DNA from: Marinomonas fungiae
Lineage (GTDB): Bacteria > Pseudomonadota > Gammaproteobacteria > Pseudomonadales > Marinomonadaceae
NCBI RefSeq assembly: GCF_001418205.1
Contig: NZ_LIQF01000002.1
Coordinates: 62,001 to 126,000, forward strand
Length of the DNA stretch: 64,000 nt
Direction: 5' to 3'
Shown here: piece after piece, positions 34,690 to 43,919 of the stretch
Position numbering within the stretch: the first letter of the stretch is position 1
Layout of the letters: the number at the start of each line of letters is the position of its first letter
Position numbers and translations under genes: made by a program
The notes under the pieces: generated by a model
What the model was told of the DNA's origin: nothing
What the model saw: only the letters and a program-made list of their open reading frames with translations
Database searches by the model: none

Positions 34690-35994
34690 CTAAAATTTAT
34701 AGGTAAATCCGAGGTCGATACTTTCATTCTTTGTATTGAACAGATCAATATTGCTCTCTTGATCCCGATAGTAGTAACTTGCGTGAACAGTGAGGTCTTT
34801 AGATATTGGGTATAAATATTGGATATTAGCTGCCCAAGCTTTCGTGTTTCTAGGGGTATTGTTTGCTAGCCACGGGTGATATCCCTCATTGTCCTCGGTT
34901 TTTGTTATGCTTAGCTTGGTTGTTAACCTCCCTGTTAGCAATGGTAAGTCCAAAAATGTTTCTAGCTGTTTAATGTTTCTATCTGCCCCCGGCCGATCCT
35001 CTAAAGCCGAATTAATTCCAAGCCCTAGGTTTGCTCCCCAGCGAACGCTTTCATCTGATAAAAGAATGCCAGGCTCTAGCATAAATGACACATCATCTAG
35101 AGTGTGATCGCTATTAAAATGGGTATGACTGCTTTCTAGACGCAGATAACTTATGCTATTTCTAGGTGTTAATGTGTAGCTGCCACCAAAAGAGGAATAA
35201 AGTCCTTCGTCACCCAAGCGAACATGCTCTGCCTCTAGTTCCCAATGGTAACTAAAGTGAAGTTTTTCAATGTTTCTCTCGTAGGCGATCGTAAACTCAT
35301 CTGTATCCGATTTATTAAGATTACTATCACGAGTTTGGGCTGAGAAGCTAAGAGCAGATACGCCTTCCGTCAGTAAAGAATAGTGCTGAGAGAAAAGTCT
35401 GAAATAATGGTAATTACCAGACTTCTGTCTGTATGAATCACTCAAATTAACGGGAAAATCAAAGCCAAGAACAGTTAACTCATAATCGTCTATATAAGTA
35501 GCATTATTTAAGTTTGAGCTATGTCCATATAGATACGAAAATTGATTTCTCCAAAGGTATTTTTGACTTTCCCAAAGATCTTGTCTTTGTTTTAGTACTT
35601 CTTTTAAGAGAGGAGGAATAGAGGCTTGCTCTATGGCCTGTGCATTAATTTGCAATGCAGAAAGTAATTGACCACTTTGATATAAAGCCTGAGCGTAGTC
35701 TACCTGTGCAGAACCATTATTAGGGTCAATAAGCAAGGAGCGTTCAAGCATTTCAATAGCCATTTTCACATCGCCAAGATAAAGTAAGGAGGCGCCATAG
35801 AGTGAAAAGTAATCACTGCTTTGCAAGCAGTTCTCCAGTTGCGGAGAAAGAAGATGGTTAATCTCACGCCATTGTTGAGTAGTGGGAGAGCTAGGGACAG
35901 ATACAGGGACATAACATTGTTCAACTTCGGCATACGTTACGCCCGAAGCCATCAATAGGCCTGAAAGAATAAAAGTGTTAAAAGATTTCTGCAT
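34690..35994 (-). CDS. Outer-membrane beta-barrel protein with N-terminal TPR region
   Basis: A 434-residue exported protein. The signal peptide is LSGLLMASGVTYA. Residues about 60-145 hold TPR-like helices (YGASLLYLGDVKMAIEMLERSLLIDPNNGSAQVDYAQALYQSGQLLSALQ). From about 165 to the end, alternating aromatic beta strands and a terminal Phe (SIDLGFTYKF) indicate an outer-membrane barrel. The TPR-plus-barrel layout is shared with Slam/DUF560 proteins, but I cannot claim orthology. It is the third gene of the FecR-CHASE2 cyclase unit, 69 bp after the cyclase. It may be the surface component sensed or served by those proteins (inference). Confidence 0.75.
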   Translation of the reverse strand: MQKSFNTFILSGLLMASGVTYAEVEQCYVPVSVPSSPTTQQWREINHLLSPQLENCLQSSDYFSLYGASLLYLGDVKMAIEMLERSLLIDPNNGSAQVDYAQALYQSGQLLSALQINAQAIEQASIPPLLKEVLKQRQDLWESQKYLWRNQFSYLYGHSSNLNNATYIDDYELTVLGFDFPVNLSDSYRQKSGNYHYFRLFSQHYSLLTEGVSALSFSAQTRDSNLNKSDTDEFTIAYERNIEKLHFSYHWELEAEHVRLGDEGLYSSFGGSYTLTPRNSISYLRLESSHTHFNSDHTLDDVSFMLEPGILLSDESVRWGANLGLGINSALEDRPGADRNIKQLETFLDLPLLTGRLTTKLSITKTEDNEGYHPWLANNTPRNTKAWAANIQYLYPISKDLTVHASYYYRDQESNIDLFNTKNESIDLGFTYKF

Positions 35995-36063
35995 CTAATA
36001 AGCCGTTATAGCATCCTTGAATATATATTTAGGCTAATCATCAAAACAGAGATCTTAATTTAA

Positions 36064-38034
36064 TTAAGAGCTTTGTTGCCGAACAATACGAAACACTCTG
36101 CTGTCTTCTCTATCCATTAAAGGATCGACGTGATGAGATTTAGGAGCGAATAATACATGAGGAGTGGTCAGCCCATCAAGCAAGAAAGAGCCTTGAGAGT
36201 CTAGTTCATTTCCACTTAAATCCCTTGCTGCACACTCTCCTATCAGAATAGGTTGTGCTAGGTCTTGGGTCATTTCTTGAATACGTAAAACAATAGTTAC
36301 CGTATCACCAAGCAATGTGTGGTGTCGGCGGTTTACAGGCCCAATGGAGCCAACTAACGTAGGGCCACGCTCTATTGCAATACCTAGCGCCAAAGGCTCC
36401 AAGCCTTTAGGAGGTCTTTGCGGAAGGATATTTGAGAGCATTTCCTGAAGCTCTGCTGCGGCATCAAGCGCTTTTTGAACAGAGTTCTGGTCGTTATCTC
36501 TAGGCCAACTAGCCAACAGCGAATCACCTTTATATTCCTCAACTTGACCATTATGGTTTTCAATAATACGAGTGGACTCAACGAAAAAGCAATGCAACAG
36601 TGCAGCGGCTTCTTCCGGTGGGCGACTTTCTTCATAAGCAGAAAAGTTTCGTAGATCTGCACACATCAAAACTAAATCATGTCTTTTGGCTTCGATAGCA
36701 CCAGACGGCGATGTATGTAGCAAGTTCTGAGCAACACTCTTAGGTAAATAGCTACTAAGATGAGTGAAAATACGTAAATGCTGATGTCTTAGCAACTGGT
36801 GATCTGCAAGCACAAACAGTGTCCCAGAAAAGGCGCAAAACAGAGCAAGATTAAGCCATCCAAGCCAAATGCTATAAGTTAATAAATAAGTATGCAGACC
36901 CCAAGCACAAATTGGCAGCAATACTGTGACGATGGGCAGAAGTAACGAAGCTGCTTTATTTCCAAGCTTTGCAACCACAATTAGAATGATTGCCGCAGTC
37001 ACCCCAAAAAGAAATTTTAGAAGGTTTGAATAATTTGGTGTATAGGGTGTGCGTCCGTCAAGTAAATTACTAAGCAAGCGAGCTTGCAGCTCAACACCAG
37101 GTGTCGTACCGCTATGAGGGGTTGGAACAACATCGCCAAGTCCAAATGCCGTCGCACCGACCAAGACCCAGGCATTATTTAACAGCTCTGCTGGAGCTGA
37201 GCCATTTAAAACGCTAGCAGCGGATACTACTTGAAAACTATCAGGGCTTTGTCGGTAAGAAAGACGCATATTGCCCTGATTATCGAGAGGAATAGAAAGC
37301 CCAAAATAGGAATCTATCTCTACATTCTGGGGAGAAGAAAACAGTCCAGAATATTGTTTAATCGATAAAGAAATGTCTTTCTTACCTAGGCTGCTTAATA
37401 GACCCTGCAGGGCCAAAGAAGGATAAACTCTACCTTCAATACAAACTAAAGGCGGTTGTTTTCTGATAACACCATCAGCGTCAACAATCGGAGTAATATG
37501 TCCAACACTTTTAGCATTAAGGGCAGGAGTGTTGGCAAGGTAGCTGCTTGCTCTAGGTATAGGAAACTCACAACGTGTTGATGCTAGGGCCCCAGAAAGC
37601 TCGCCACTACGAAGAGAAGAATCCCCTTCAAAAATAGGTATTTGCGCTAGTACGACATTATTTCTCGCTAAAGCTTGAGAAAAAGCTTGGTCGCCAAGTT
37701 TGGTTTCGGGGAACACGATATCAAACAGTTGCAGAGCCGCGCCATAATCGGCCAACTTATCTGATAACTCAGCCATGGTATTTCTCGACCAAGGCCAAGA
37801 GCCTACTTCTGATAGGCTCTTCTCATCAATAGCAACAATAACAATGCGCTCTTCACGTTCCTGATCAGGTAATAATGACCATAATAAAGAGCCGCCTTTT
37901 TCATCGTATTCATAATTCACGTTAGGGAACACAAAACTTAGAAAAACAACCATGGCACAAGCAAGTGCTAGCAAGCCTAGCTGGAAAGGCAGGCGGGCAT
38001 GGGTCGAAGTTGATGTGTTACGTAAAAGTTTCAT
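36064..38034 (-). CDS. CHASE2-domain class III nucleotide cyclase with altered active site
   Basis: A 656-residue membrane protein. A first transmembrane segment (LGLLALACAMVVFLSFVF) is followed by a periplasmic CHASE2 domain (about 45-320; IVIVAIDEKSLSEVGSWPWSRNTMAEL and LLNNAWVLVGATAFGLGDVVPTPHSGTTPGVELQA). Three further helices and a cytoplasmic class III cyclase domain (about 455-620) follow. Both metal Asp residues appear (MCADLRNFSAY and YKGDSLLASW). The purine-specifying Lys position three residues before GD is Glu (EEYKGD), a guanylyl-cyclase feature. The usual catalytic Asn of GDTVNxxxR is Thr (GDTVTIVLRI), with the Arg kept. Activity and nucleotide preference are therefore uncertain. 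It sits between a FecR protein and a TPR-barrel. Confidence 0.88.
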   Translation of the reverse strand: MKLLRNTSTSTHARLPFQLGLLALACAMVVFLSFVFPNVNYEYDEKGGSLLWSLLPDQEREERIVIVAIDEKSLSEVGSWPWSRNTMAELSDKLADYGAALQLFDIVFPETKLGDQAFSQALARNNVVLAQIPIFEGDSSLRSGELSGALASTRCEFPIPRASSYLANTPALNAKSVGHITPIVDADGVIRKQPPLVCIEGRVYPSLALQGLLSSLGKKDISLSIKQYSGLFSSPQNVEIDSYFGLSIPLDNQGNMRLSYRQSPDSFQVVSAASVLNGSAPAELLNNAWVLVGATAFGLGDVVPTPHSGTTPGVELQARLLSNLLDGRTPYTPNYSNLLKFLFGVTAAIILIVVAKLGNKAASLLLPIVTVLLPICAWGLHTYLLTYSIWLGWLNLALFCAFSGTLFVLADHQLLRHQHLRIFTHLSSYLPKSVAQNLLHTSPSGAIEAKRHDLVLMCADLRNFSAYEESRPPEEAAALLHCFFVESTRIIENHNGQVEEYKGDSLLASWPRDNDQNSVQKALDAAAELQEMLSNILPQRPPKGLEPLALGIAIERGPTLVGSIGPVNRRHHTLLGDTVTIVLRIQEMTQDLAQPILIGECAARDLSGNELDSQGSFLLDGLTTPHVLFAPKSHHVDPLMDREDSRVFRIVRQQSS

Positions 38035-38068
38035 AATACGAAATAGGGCTGGCTGCGGTTAATGGTAA

Positions 38069-39532
38069 TTAATGCCAAATAGTGGCGCCTTCGATCATCC
38101 CTGCTTCAATTTCTTTATAGAAAAGGTATCCTGCCTCATCTCCTTCCAGTGTAGTGGCTCCGCTAAAATGTCTAGTGGAATCAGAACTTCCTGGAAACAA
38201 CTCACCATTCGAGTTAATCGAGCCGCTCATATTGAATTTCACTTTTGATGTGATAAGGCTATTCAACGTGAGGCCCGTATTAAAACTTCCTTTTGTAAAA
38301 TCAACAGATAAAAAACTATCCGTAATATCCATCTCTTCTACGCCGCCATCTGGCATATATAAATTCACCTGACTCGCTTTGAGGTCAAAATCAACGTTGC
38401 CTAGACTATAGTCGATGCTTGATCGATCTGAGCCACTTCTGAAAAGAGCCGTGGCATTTGGAAGTCCATTTGCGGCCCCTAAAAGTGCTGCAACGGGAAG
38501 GCTTTCTCTGCCCTCTGCTGCATCAAGGTAACTCTCATAAATCAAAGTGTCATTCTTAGTGTCTTGGTAGACTTTACCAAACGAAGAAAATCTTCCCCAA
38601 GCCAACTTGGTAGAAACTGGCGAAGTTGTTAACTGATCCACGCTGTTTTTTGCAACATGGTCCGCAATAATTTGTTTTACTTCTGTTTCTGACATTGCTT
38701 CTGAAAAAGGCGAGTCAAATGAACTGCTGTTATTGCTGGTGCCACTCGTCGTATCGGTACCAGAATTGCTCTTAGCATTATTAGTATTGTTGCTAGAATC
38801 CTTGGCATTTTGATCTTTTTCAGAAGACTCTGTTTCAGTGTCTTCAGTATTGCTCTGGCTGTTAGTTAGTTCAGATTTAAACAGCTCAGAGGCCAGTTCA
38901 ATGGAGGCAGAGAGAGGAATGAGCCTAGGTGTGCTGTAGAGCGTATTGAGTTCAAGTAATTGCTTAGATGTTCCATCTAACTCAACTGCTTCGCTGCAAG
39001 GCCCAAAGGCACTCGCATCACAACTTGACGAAAATGGTGCCACAGCAATAGCGCCTTCATTAACAACCGCTTGAACTAACTTGTTAGAGGCTTTTACGAC
39101 AAAGTCTGTCCCCCTAACACCTATCGCCGCGATTGGTGTATTCAGGCGAAACTTATCTCGTGCGGATTTTGCTCCTTTGCCTGATATCGAGCGAATAATG
39201 CCTTCTTTCAAATCAAATTTTATAACGGATTCGCTTGGCGTTTGAGCATTGTATGCATAATGATCAATAGACAGTTTGCTACTCGGACGAACACTAACCA
39301 ATGCATCATCAACAAAACGAATATGAACATGCCCATTACTTAGGGTCTCTAGCGTGTCGCCTTGATTGATTTCTGTACCAACATGAACTAGTTCATTATT
39401 TAAATAAGCCTTGCCAAGCATGAACGTGACTATCCCAGCACTTTCTTGAGGTGTGGCATGTGCAAAGGTCAGCAAAGACAGGCTGACCAAAGAAAGATTG
39501 GCATAAAACTTGATAGTGCTTAAAAAGTGCAT
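38069..39532 (-). CDS. FecR-domain exported protein
   Basis: A 487-residue protein with a signal peptide (KFYANLSLVSLSLLTFAHA). The FecR-like domain is at about 30-190 (GKAYLNNELVHVGTEINQGDTLETLSNGHVHIRFVDDALVSVRPSSKL, FRLNTPIAAIGVRGTDFVV). A Ser/Asn/Thr-rich linker (about 225-275) and a C-terminal beta-rich region follow. FecR domains of this stand-alone kind accompany CHASE2 cyclases and are thought to be periplasmic ligand or partner modules. It is not an anti-sigma factor here: no sigma gene or cytoplasmic part is seen. It is the first gene of the three-gene unit; the cyclase starts 34 bp later. Confidence 0.85.
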   Translation of the reverse strand: MHFLSTIKFYANLSLVSLSLLTFAHATPQESAGIVTFMLGKAYLNNELVHVGTEINQGDTLETLSNGHVHIRFVDDALVSVRPSSKLSIDHYAYNAQTPSESVIKFDLKEGIIRSISGKGAKSARDKFRLNTPIAAIGVRGTDFVVKASNKLVQAVVNEGAIAVAPFSSSCDASAFGPCSEAVELDGTSKQLLELNTLYSTPRLIPLSASIELASELFKSELTNSQSNTEDTETESSEKDQNAKDSSNNTNNAKSNSGTDTTSGTSNNSSSFDSPFSEAMSETEVKQIIADHVAKNSVDQLTTSPVSTKLAWGRFSSFGKVYQDTKNDTLIYESYLDAAEGRESLPVAALLGAANGLPNATALFRSGSDRSSIDYSLGNVDFDLKASQVNLYMPDGGVEEMDITDSFLSVDFTKGSFNTGLTLNSLITSKVKFNMSGSINSNGELFPGSSDSTRHFSGATTLEGDEAGYLFYKEIEAGMIEGATIWH

Positions 39533-39866
39533 GTTTTCTATCCGCCTTGAGTGTCCGTAAAACTACTTTATCTCATGGAAACAGTTTAAAGATAGGGTAA
39601 ATAATACGCTGTAAATATAGAAGAGAAGTGATTGCAGTCACATGAATAAGTATTCCAGAAAATGAGGTGTTCACTGATTCTACAGGGACCAAGTTATCCC
39701 CAATGAGGAAGCTGTTCGTGTGCCTGTGGGCAATTTGATGCCGCTCTCTATGGCATGTGGATAAAAAATCAGGTTAAATGTCAGCCGCTCGACTGGCACC
39801 ATATACATTTGAATAATGAAACCATGAATCTCTCGCAAATTATGAACGATCAAAATTGGGCGTGAT
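39533..39866. promoter_or_regulatory. 334-bp divergent region, FecR operon / Crp-Fnr regulator
   Basis: This region carries the promoters of the FecR-cyclase-barrel unit (left) and of the Crp/Fnr gene (right). A 36-codon frame (39755-39865) stops one base before the regulator's ATG. Frames around 39690-39760 also read like degraded coding DNA (VIPNEEAVRVPVG in one frame, GQFDAALYGMWIKNQ in the next). No clear Crp-type palindrome was found. Confidence 0.4.
39755..39865 (+). CDS. Possible short ORF coupled to the Crp/Fnr gene, or remnant of a longer gene
   Basis: A 36-codon frame beginning MWIKNQVKCQPLDWHHIHLN and ending NLSQIMNDQNWA stops one base before the regulator start (TGATATG). The regulator itself lacks a good ribosome-binding site, so translational coupling is plausible. 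The frame continues open upstream to 39704, and the adjacent frame also looks coding. It may therefore be the frameshifted tail of a decayed gene. No homology is recognised. Confidence 0.3.
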   Translation: MWIKNQVKCQPLDWHHIHLNNETMNLSQIMNDQNWA

Positions 39867-40565
39867 ATGCCGGTAACGGTTGAACTCTTAAAACGCTTTC
39901 CAATATTGCAAAGCCTTCCAGATCATGAGCTTGAGCAATTAGCGTTACAGTCCTCTCTGAAGAATGTCAGTAGACGCGCAGTGATTGTCAGTGGTGGCAC
40001 GGCCTCGGACTATCTGTGCTTTCTGTTTGATGGCCGCTTACAAGGGGTAGACTTTACGCTAGACGGTCGTGAAGTAGGGCTCTACTTTGTCGAGCCTGGT
40101 GACTTCTGCGGTGAGTTGGGGCTTTATGATGCTCAAGGTCAACCTGAAAGCGTTATTGCACTGGCTAAATCTCAAATTATCTTGATCCCTGCTGCAGCGG
40201 TAAGAGTCGCTATACAGAGTAGTCAGAAAATGGTCGAAAGCTTGTTTGTACGGATGGCAAGCAGAGTGAGGCAGCTGTCTGCTCAAAGAGCGTTGCTTGG
40301 TTTATCCAGCACCGTTGCCCGAGTGTGTGGGCAATTATGGATGATGCTTGAAGAGCAAGATAAAGCAAACAGAAAGGATGGGATTATCGCTTATCCGCCG
40401 ACACACCAGGAGCTTGGCATTATGCTCAACCTGAGCCGTGAGACGGTCACGCGTGTATTTCAAACCTTACAAACACAAGAAATAGTAAAACGAGATGGGA
40501 CTTCCCGGCTGTTAATCTTAAATGAGATGGCACTACGATCATTATTTGAAGAAGGTGACGGATAA
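39867..40565 (+). CDS. Crp/Fnr family transcriptional regulator with atypical ligand pocket
   Basis: A 232-residue regulator. A cNMP-binding-type beta-barrel spans about 10-125, with a dimerisation helix after it. The C-terminal winged HTH has PPTHQELGIMLNLSRETVTRVFQTLQ, whose Arg-Glu-Thr matches the Crp recognition helix. The phosphate-binding cassette reads GELGLYDAQGQPESVIA: Glu replaces the Arg that contacts cyclic phosphate in Crp (PRSA). There are no N-terminal Cys for an Fnr iron-sulphur cluster. The ligand is therefore not simply cAMP. It is divergent from a cyclase operon that it may control or respond to (inference). Confidence 0.88.
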   Translation: MPVTVELLKRFPILQSLPDHELEQLALQSSLKNVSRRAVIVSGGTASDYLCFLFDGRLQGVDFTLDGREVGLYFVEPGDFCGELGLYDAQGQPESVIALAKSQIILIPAAAVRVAIQSSQKMVESLFVRMASRVRQLSAQRALLGLSSTVARVCGQLWMMLEEQDKANRKDGIIAYPPTHQELGIMLNLSRETVTRVFQTLQTQEIVKRDGTSRLLILNEMALRSLFEEGDG

Positions 40566-40590
40566 AGTTTCGTCACCTTCTTCAAGTTTT
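40548..40590 (+). terminator. Rho-independent terminator overlapping the Crp/Fnr stop
   Basis: GAAGAAGGTGACG and CGTCACCTTCTTC form a perfect 13-bp stem whose left arm includes the last codons of the regulator. It is followed by AAGTTTT. It separates the gene from the convergent glycosyltransferase. Confidence 0.75.
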
Positions 40591-40600
40591 CAGGCTTCAA

Positions 40601-42814
40601 TTAGTGTGACAAGAGATTTTTAATCTTTCGTTGTAAAGTTAATGGGATTAACCTAGATACCGGACGTAATGCTGGAGCGCTTCGAAGGTAATACAAGGCT
40701 TTAAGGGTTCCCTTGCGCAGGCTCTGCTCGACTGTGACGCTATCATCATTATATCTGGATACAAGCTTAATCCACTTGTCGATGTTATTCTTATCAACGT
40801 CTGAGTAATCGTTGCTGAATGGCTTACCCTTTTGAATCAAAGAGAAGTAGTCTGTCTGATAGATATTTGAAGGAGAGGCTGGCTCGATCATTTTCGACTC
40901 AACAAATTCTAATTCGGTCAGATCACTAGAAGTTGACAATTGTTTAAAGAGAGCTGTGAAGCTTTCAGCAGGCATATCCCACGGCACAATCCAGCTGTTC
41001 TCTCTGCCATACACCCGCTCACTGAACGCGCCTATATTGGGAACGACAACAGGAAGTCCCGCCTCAATAGCGCTACTCAATGTATAGCTATATGTCTCAG
41101 GCCATAACGCCGTAAACCAGACGAGATCCGCTTCATTGTTAGCATGTTTTTCTTTTAATAAAGCAACGAGTGTTTCATCGTCATATTGACCACTGACCGT
41201 CAACTTGCTTTTGGGCTTGCTAGCTAGGTCTCGATAACTGTAGCCAATAAGCTCAAATTCAACATCTACATTCTGTTTGGCGCATTGAAGAGCAACCTTT
41301 TCAAGTAGATCAGCCCCTTTTATTTTGCTCAGCGCGCCAATAATGATTACTTTTAAAGGGCGTTCTAAAGGGTATTGAATAGGAGAGGCAGAAAACGCCC
41401 GATTCAATAGATGCTTCCCTTGTTCATGGTATACCGTAGAGAGGTGGGCCTTAGGAAAAGTCTCTTGGTAAAATGCTAAGCAGGCATTGCTTGGCGCAAT
41501 GCACAGATCAGCACCTTCTATAAAAGCCTTGAATCGATTAGACCACTGCGAGTTATTCTGGGCTTCTAAATGACCAATAAAGAGGTCTTTCTCATTGGTA
41601 AGAGAGATTGATTGGCACAAATAGTAATAATCATGAAGGCTAACGAGCCAAGGATAGCCACCGGAGCGAGGTAAATCCATAATCCAATCAGGTAGACCTA
41701 AAAGATGATGGAAGTGCATGTTTCGAATAGGCAATTGTTGTAAAACGGTTTTTAACTCTTGTTGCTGCGATTCTGCGTTAAAAAACAAAGTATATTCAGA
41801 CTCCTCAGGAGCTGAACCATCACTGCTTGACTTGGCTATTGTCAACGCTAGGTATCCTGGTTTTTTAACACTGGGTAATAGCATCAAAGAGTAAGCTTGA
41901 TTACTCAGATCGTTAGCAAGCTCTTCTACAAAGCGAAGCGTACCGCCGCCACGATTATGGGTGACATGTAGGACAATAGGCAGAGTTCCAGCGATAAGCG
42001 AAGCAAGCCAGAGTTTAACGCGCGCTTCTTTTGCAGGATCCTCGGCTATATGTAAATGGACATCGCGCTCATATTCCGGGTGCCTCTTAACAAGCTTAGC
42101 TAAAGCGCCGTGTTTTAATTCATTGTGCTCATCCCCAAAACTCACATTGCCTGTATGATGGATAAAAGCATCGAGCGCAAAGCGATTTTGCCAGCCGGCT
42201 TTAATGGCGCGTTGACAAAAATCGTTTTCCTCACCGTAGCCTTTGCCAAATGTCTCGACATCAAAATAACCCACGGCATCCAGACAGGCGCGACGAATAT
42301 ACATACAAAACCCAACCCCAGTAGGGACTTCCACGGATTGCTCCGAGTTGACCACTGCACATAAAAGGTCCAGACGCTCTAAGGGAGTGTTGTTCGGAAT
42401 GGTGTTATCTTTGCAAAAATAAGGATAACTACAAATAGTCGCATTATTTGAAAAGGGAGTGACCGTTCCGATGTTCTCAGAAGCATAAGCCGCTTTGTGA
42501 ATGCGGTCTAACCAGTCGTTTGCAACGATGGTATCACTGTTAAGCAATAAAACATCGCGTTCCGGGTGAAGCTGCATACCTCGATTAACGGTTGCCACAA
42601 AGCCAAGGTTTTGCTCGTTGACCAAAAGAGTGAACTCACCAGTACTTGCCCGTTGCTTAAGTAGCTCGCTTACTTGAGGATCAGGTGAACAATCATCAAT
42701 GACAATTAGATCAAAGTCTACCTTATTGGTAGAGGCATTAACGCTATCAAGGCAATCAATTACATCTTGGAGGCCTCGGTAGACCGGCACAATGACATCA
42801 ATGGGGTGGTTCAT
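40601..42814 (-). CDS. Two-domain glycosyltransferase (GT2 plus GT4)
   Basis: A 737-residue cytoplasmic enzyme for surface-polysaccharide synthesis. The start at 42814 gives MNHPIDVIVPVYRG with GAGGA 6-10 bp upstream. A longer frame (to 42925) would overlap the preceding gene by 104 bp. The GT2 domain (about 1-290) has LIVIDDCSPDP, VNEQNLGFVATVNRGM, LLNSDT, VPTGVGFCMYIRR and GYGEENDFCQRA, typical of rhamnosyl-type GT2s. The second part (about 300-680) resembles GT4, with a Rossmann region VIIGALSKIKGADLLEKVA and PETYSYTLSSAIEAGLPVVVPNIGAFSERV. Two transfers by one polypeptide are likely. It ends the minus-strand pair divergent from the exporter. Confidence 0.9.
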   Translation of the reverse strand: MNHPIDVIVPVYRGLQDVIDCLDSVNASTNKVDFDLIVIDDCSPDPQVSELLKQRASTGEFTLLVNEQNLGFVATVNRGMQLHPERDVLLLNSDTIVANDWLDRIHKAAYASENIGTVTPFSNNATICSYPYFCKDNTIPNNTPLERLDLLCAVVNSEQSVEVPTGVGFCMYIRRACLDAVGYFDVETFGKGYGEENDFCQRAIKAGWQNRFALDAFIHHTGNVSFGDEHNELKHGALAKLVKRHPEYERDVHLHIAEDPAKEARVKLWLASLIAGTLPIVLHVTHNRGGGTLRFVEELANDLSNQAYSLMLLPSVKKPGYLALTIAKSSSDGSAPEESEYTLFFNAESQQQELKTVLQQLPIRNMHFHHLLGLPDWIMDLPRSGGYPWLVSLHDYYYLCQSISLTNEKDLFIGHLEAQNNSQWSNRFKAFIEGADLCIAPSNACLAFYQETFPKAHLSTVYHEQGKHLLNRAFSASPIQYPLERPLKVIIIGALSKIKGADLLEKVALQCAKQNVDVEFELIGYSYRDLASKPKSKLTVSGQYDDETLVALLKEKHANNEADLVWFTALWPETYSYTLSSAIEAGLPVVVPNIGAFSERVYGRENSWIVPWDMPAESFTALFKQLSTSSDLTELEFVESKMIEPASPSNIYQTDYFSLIQKGKPFSNDYSDVDKNNIDKWIKLVSRYNDDSVTVEQSLRKGTLKALYYLRSAPALRPVSRLIPLTLQRKIKNLLSH

Positions 42815-42821
42815 GAATTCC

Positions 42822-43919
42822 TCAGTTATGACGTTTAAAGATATTGCGGCAGAAATGGATAGCTGATTTTCCGCAACGGTATAAAAAGTAAAGAGGGTGG
42901 GGGCGTCGTAAGCGTTGAATTTCACGCTCCTCCTTTCTTAAGCTTGCTTGATAATGCTTGTAGTCTAAATTTTTCTTTTTCTCAGATTTAAGCGCAGCTT
43001 CCTTTTCTTGACACTCTTTTTCGACTCTTTGATAAATGCGCGTCAAATGAGCAATATCTTGATCTTTATCGGCAATAGTTTTTAGCGCAAACGAATGAAG
43101 ATCACCAATACGAGATAGCTCTTTGGTATTTTGGTCTTGTAGGGCAGCGACTCTTAATTCGTGCCACTGATGCGTTTTTGCAAGCAGTAGCGTGAGCTCT
43201 TTGTGCGTAAGGCTAGGAAGCCACTTGTTATAGATCGTCTCATAGGCTGCTTCTTGCTTGGCCTGTTCTTGAGCCCCTGACTGATTTAAGTGTATTCGGT
43301 AAGCGCAAGTAACTTCATCAATAAAGTGAAAACGACCAACGCGATTGAATTGCAGCCAGAAATCCCAATCTTCGAAAAGATCAATCGAATCATCAAACGT
43401 AGTGCCTAATTCTCGAACGCGAGTGGGGAAAAGTACCGTCAAGATAGGCATCAGATTTTGATAAAATAGCTGATCCTTAGCCAACGGGCCTCCTTGAAGC
43501 GATAACAGTTGTTCTTCGCCTTGTCCATCTATATGGACTGCACGAGCCCGGCAGTGTACGGCGCCAAGGATGTTGTTATCTTGAAATACCGAAATATGTG
43601 CTTGAACGAGCTTACTAATGTGGCTTGGATCAAAGTAGTCGTCGTCATCTAAGAAAATGGAGAACTCGCCTGTTGCGCAAAGCAAACCAGCATTAGCGGC
43701 TTGGGTGCGCCCCTGACTTTGTTCATGCGCTACGTAATTAAGTTCTACGTCATGTGTTTTGTCTACCAGAGTATTGAGCAACGTAAGCACATCTTCTCCT
43801 CCATCGTTGATAACAACCAACTCAAGAGGTCTATAGGTTTGGGCCAATACAGATTGAACAGCGTCCTCGAGAAAATCTGGGCGATTTTTTGTTCTTACTA
43901 TGACACTTACTTTTGGCAT
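42822..43919 (-). CDS. GT2 glycosyltransferase
   Basis: A 365-residue GT-A fold transferase. The N-terminal catalytic domain has VSVIVRTKNRPDFLEDAVQSVLAQTYRPLELVVINDGG, ANAGLLCATGEFSIFLDDDDYF (DXD-type metal site) and LFEDWDFWLQFNRVG. A coiled-coil tail (about 270-335; Glu/Lys-rich) precedes the basic C-terminus. ATG at 43919 is preferred; a TTG at 43928 in the same frame would add three residues, and neither has a strong site. Its stop lies 7 bp before the next glycosyltransferase. It probably extends the glycan exported by the divergently encoded ABC system. Confidence 0.9.
   Translation of the reverse strand: MPKVSVIVRTKNRPDFLEDAVQSVLAQTYRPLELVVINDGGEDVLTLLNTLVDKTHDVELNYVAHEQSQGRTQAANAGLLCATGEFSIFLDDDDYFDPSHISKLVQAHISVFQDNNILGAVHCRARAVHIDGQGEEQLLSLQGGPLAKDQLFYQNLMPILTVLFPTRVRELGTTFDDSIDLFEDWDFWLQFNRVGRFHFIDEVTCAYRIHLNQSGAQEQAKQEAAYETIYNKWLPSLTHKELTLLLAKTHQWHELRVAALQDQNTKELSRIGDLHSFALKTIADKDQDIAHLTRIYQRVEKECQEKEAALKSEKKKNLDYKHYQASLRKEEREIQRLRRPHPLYFLYRCGKSAIHFCRNIFKRHN

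Noticed and set aside
42815..42925. N-terminal extension of the two-domain glycosyltransferase
   Set aside because: It would overlap the upstream glycosyltransferase by 104 bp; the ATG at 42814 has a good GAGGA site and begins the GT2 fold at once.
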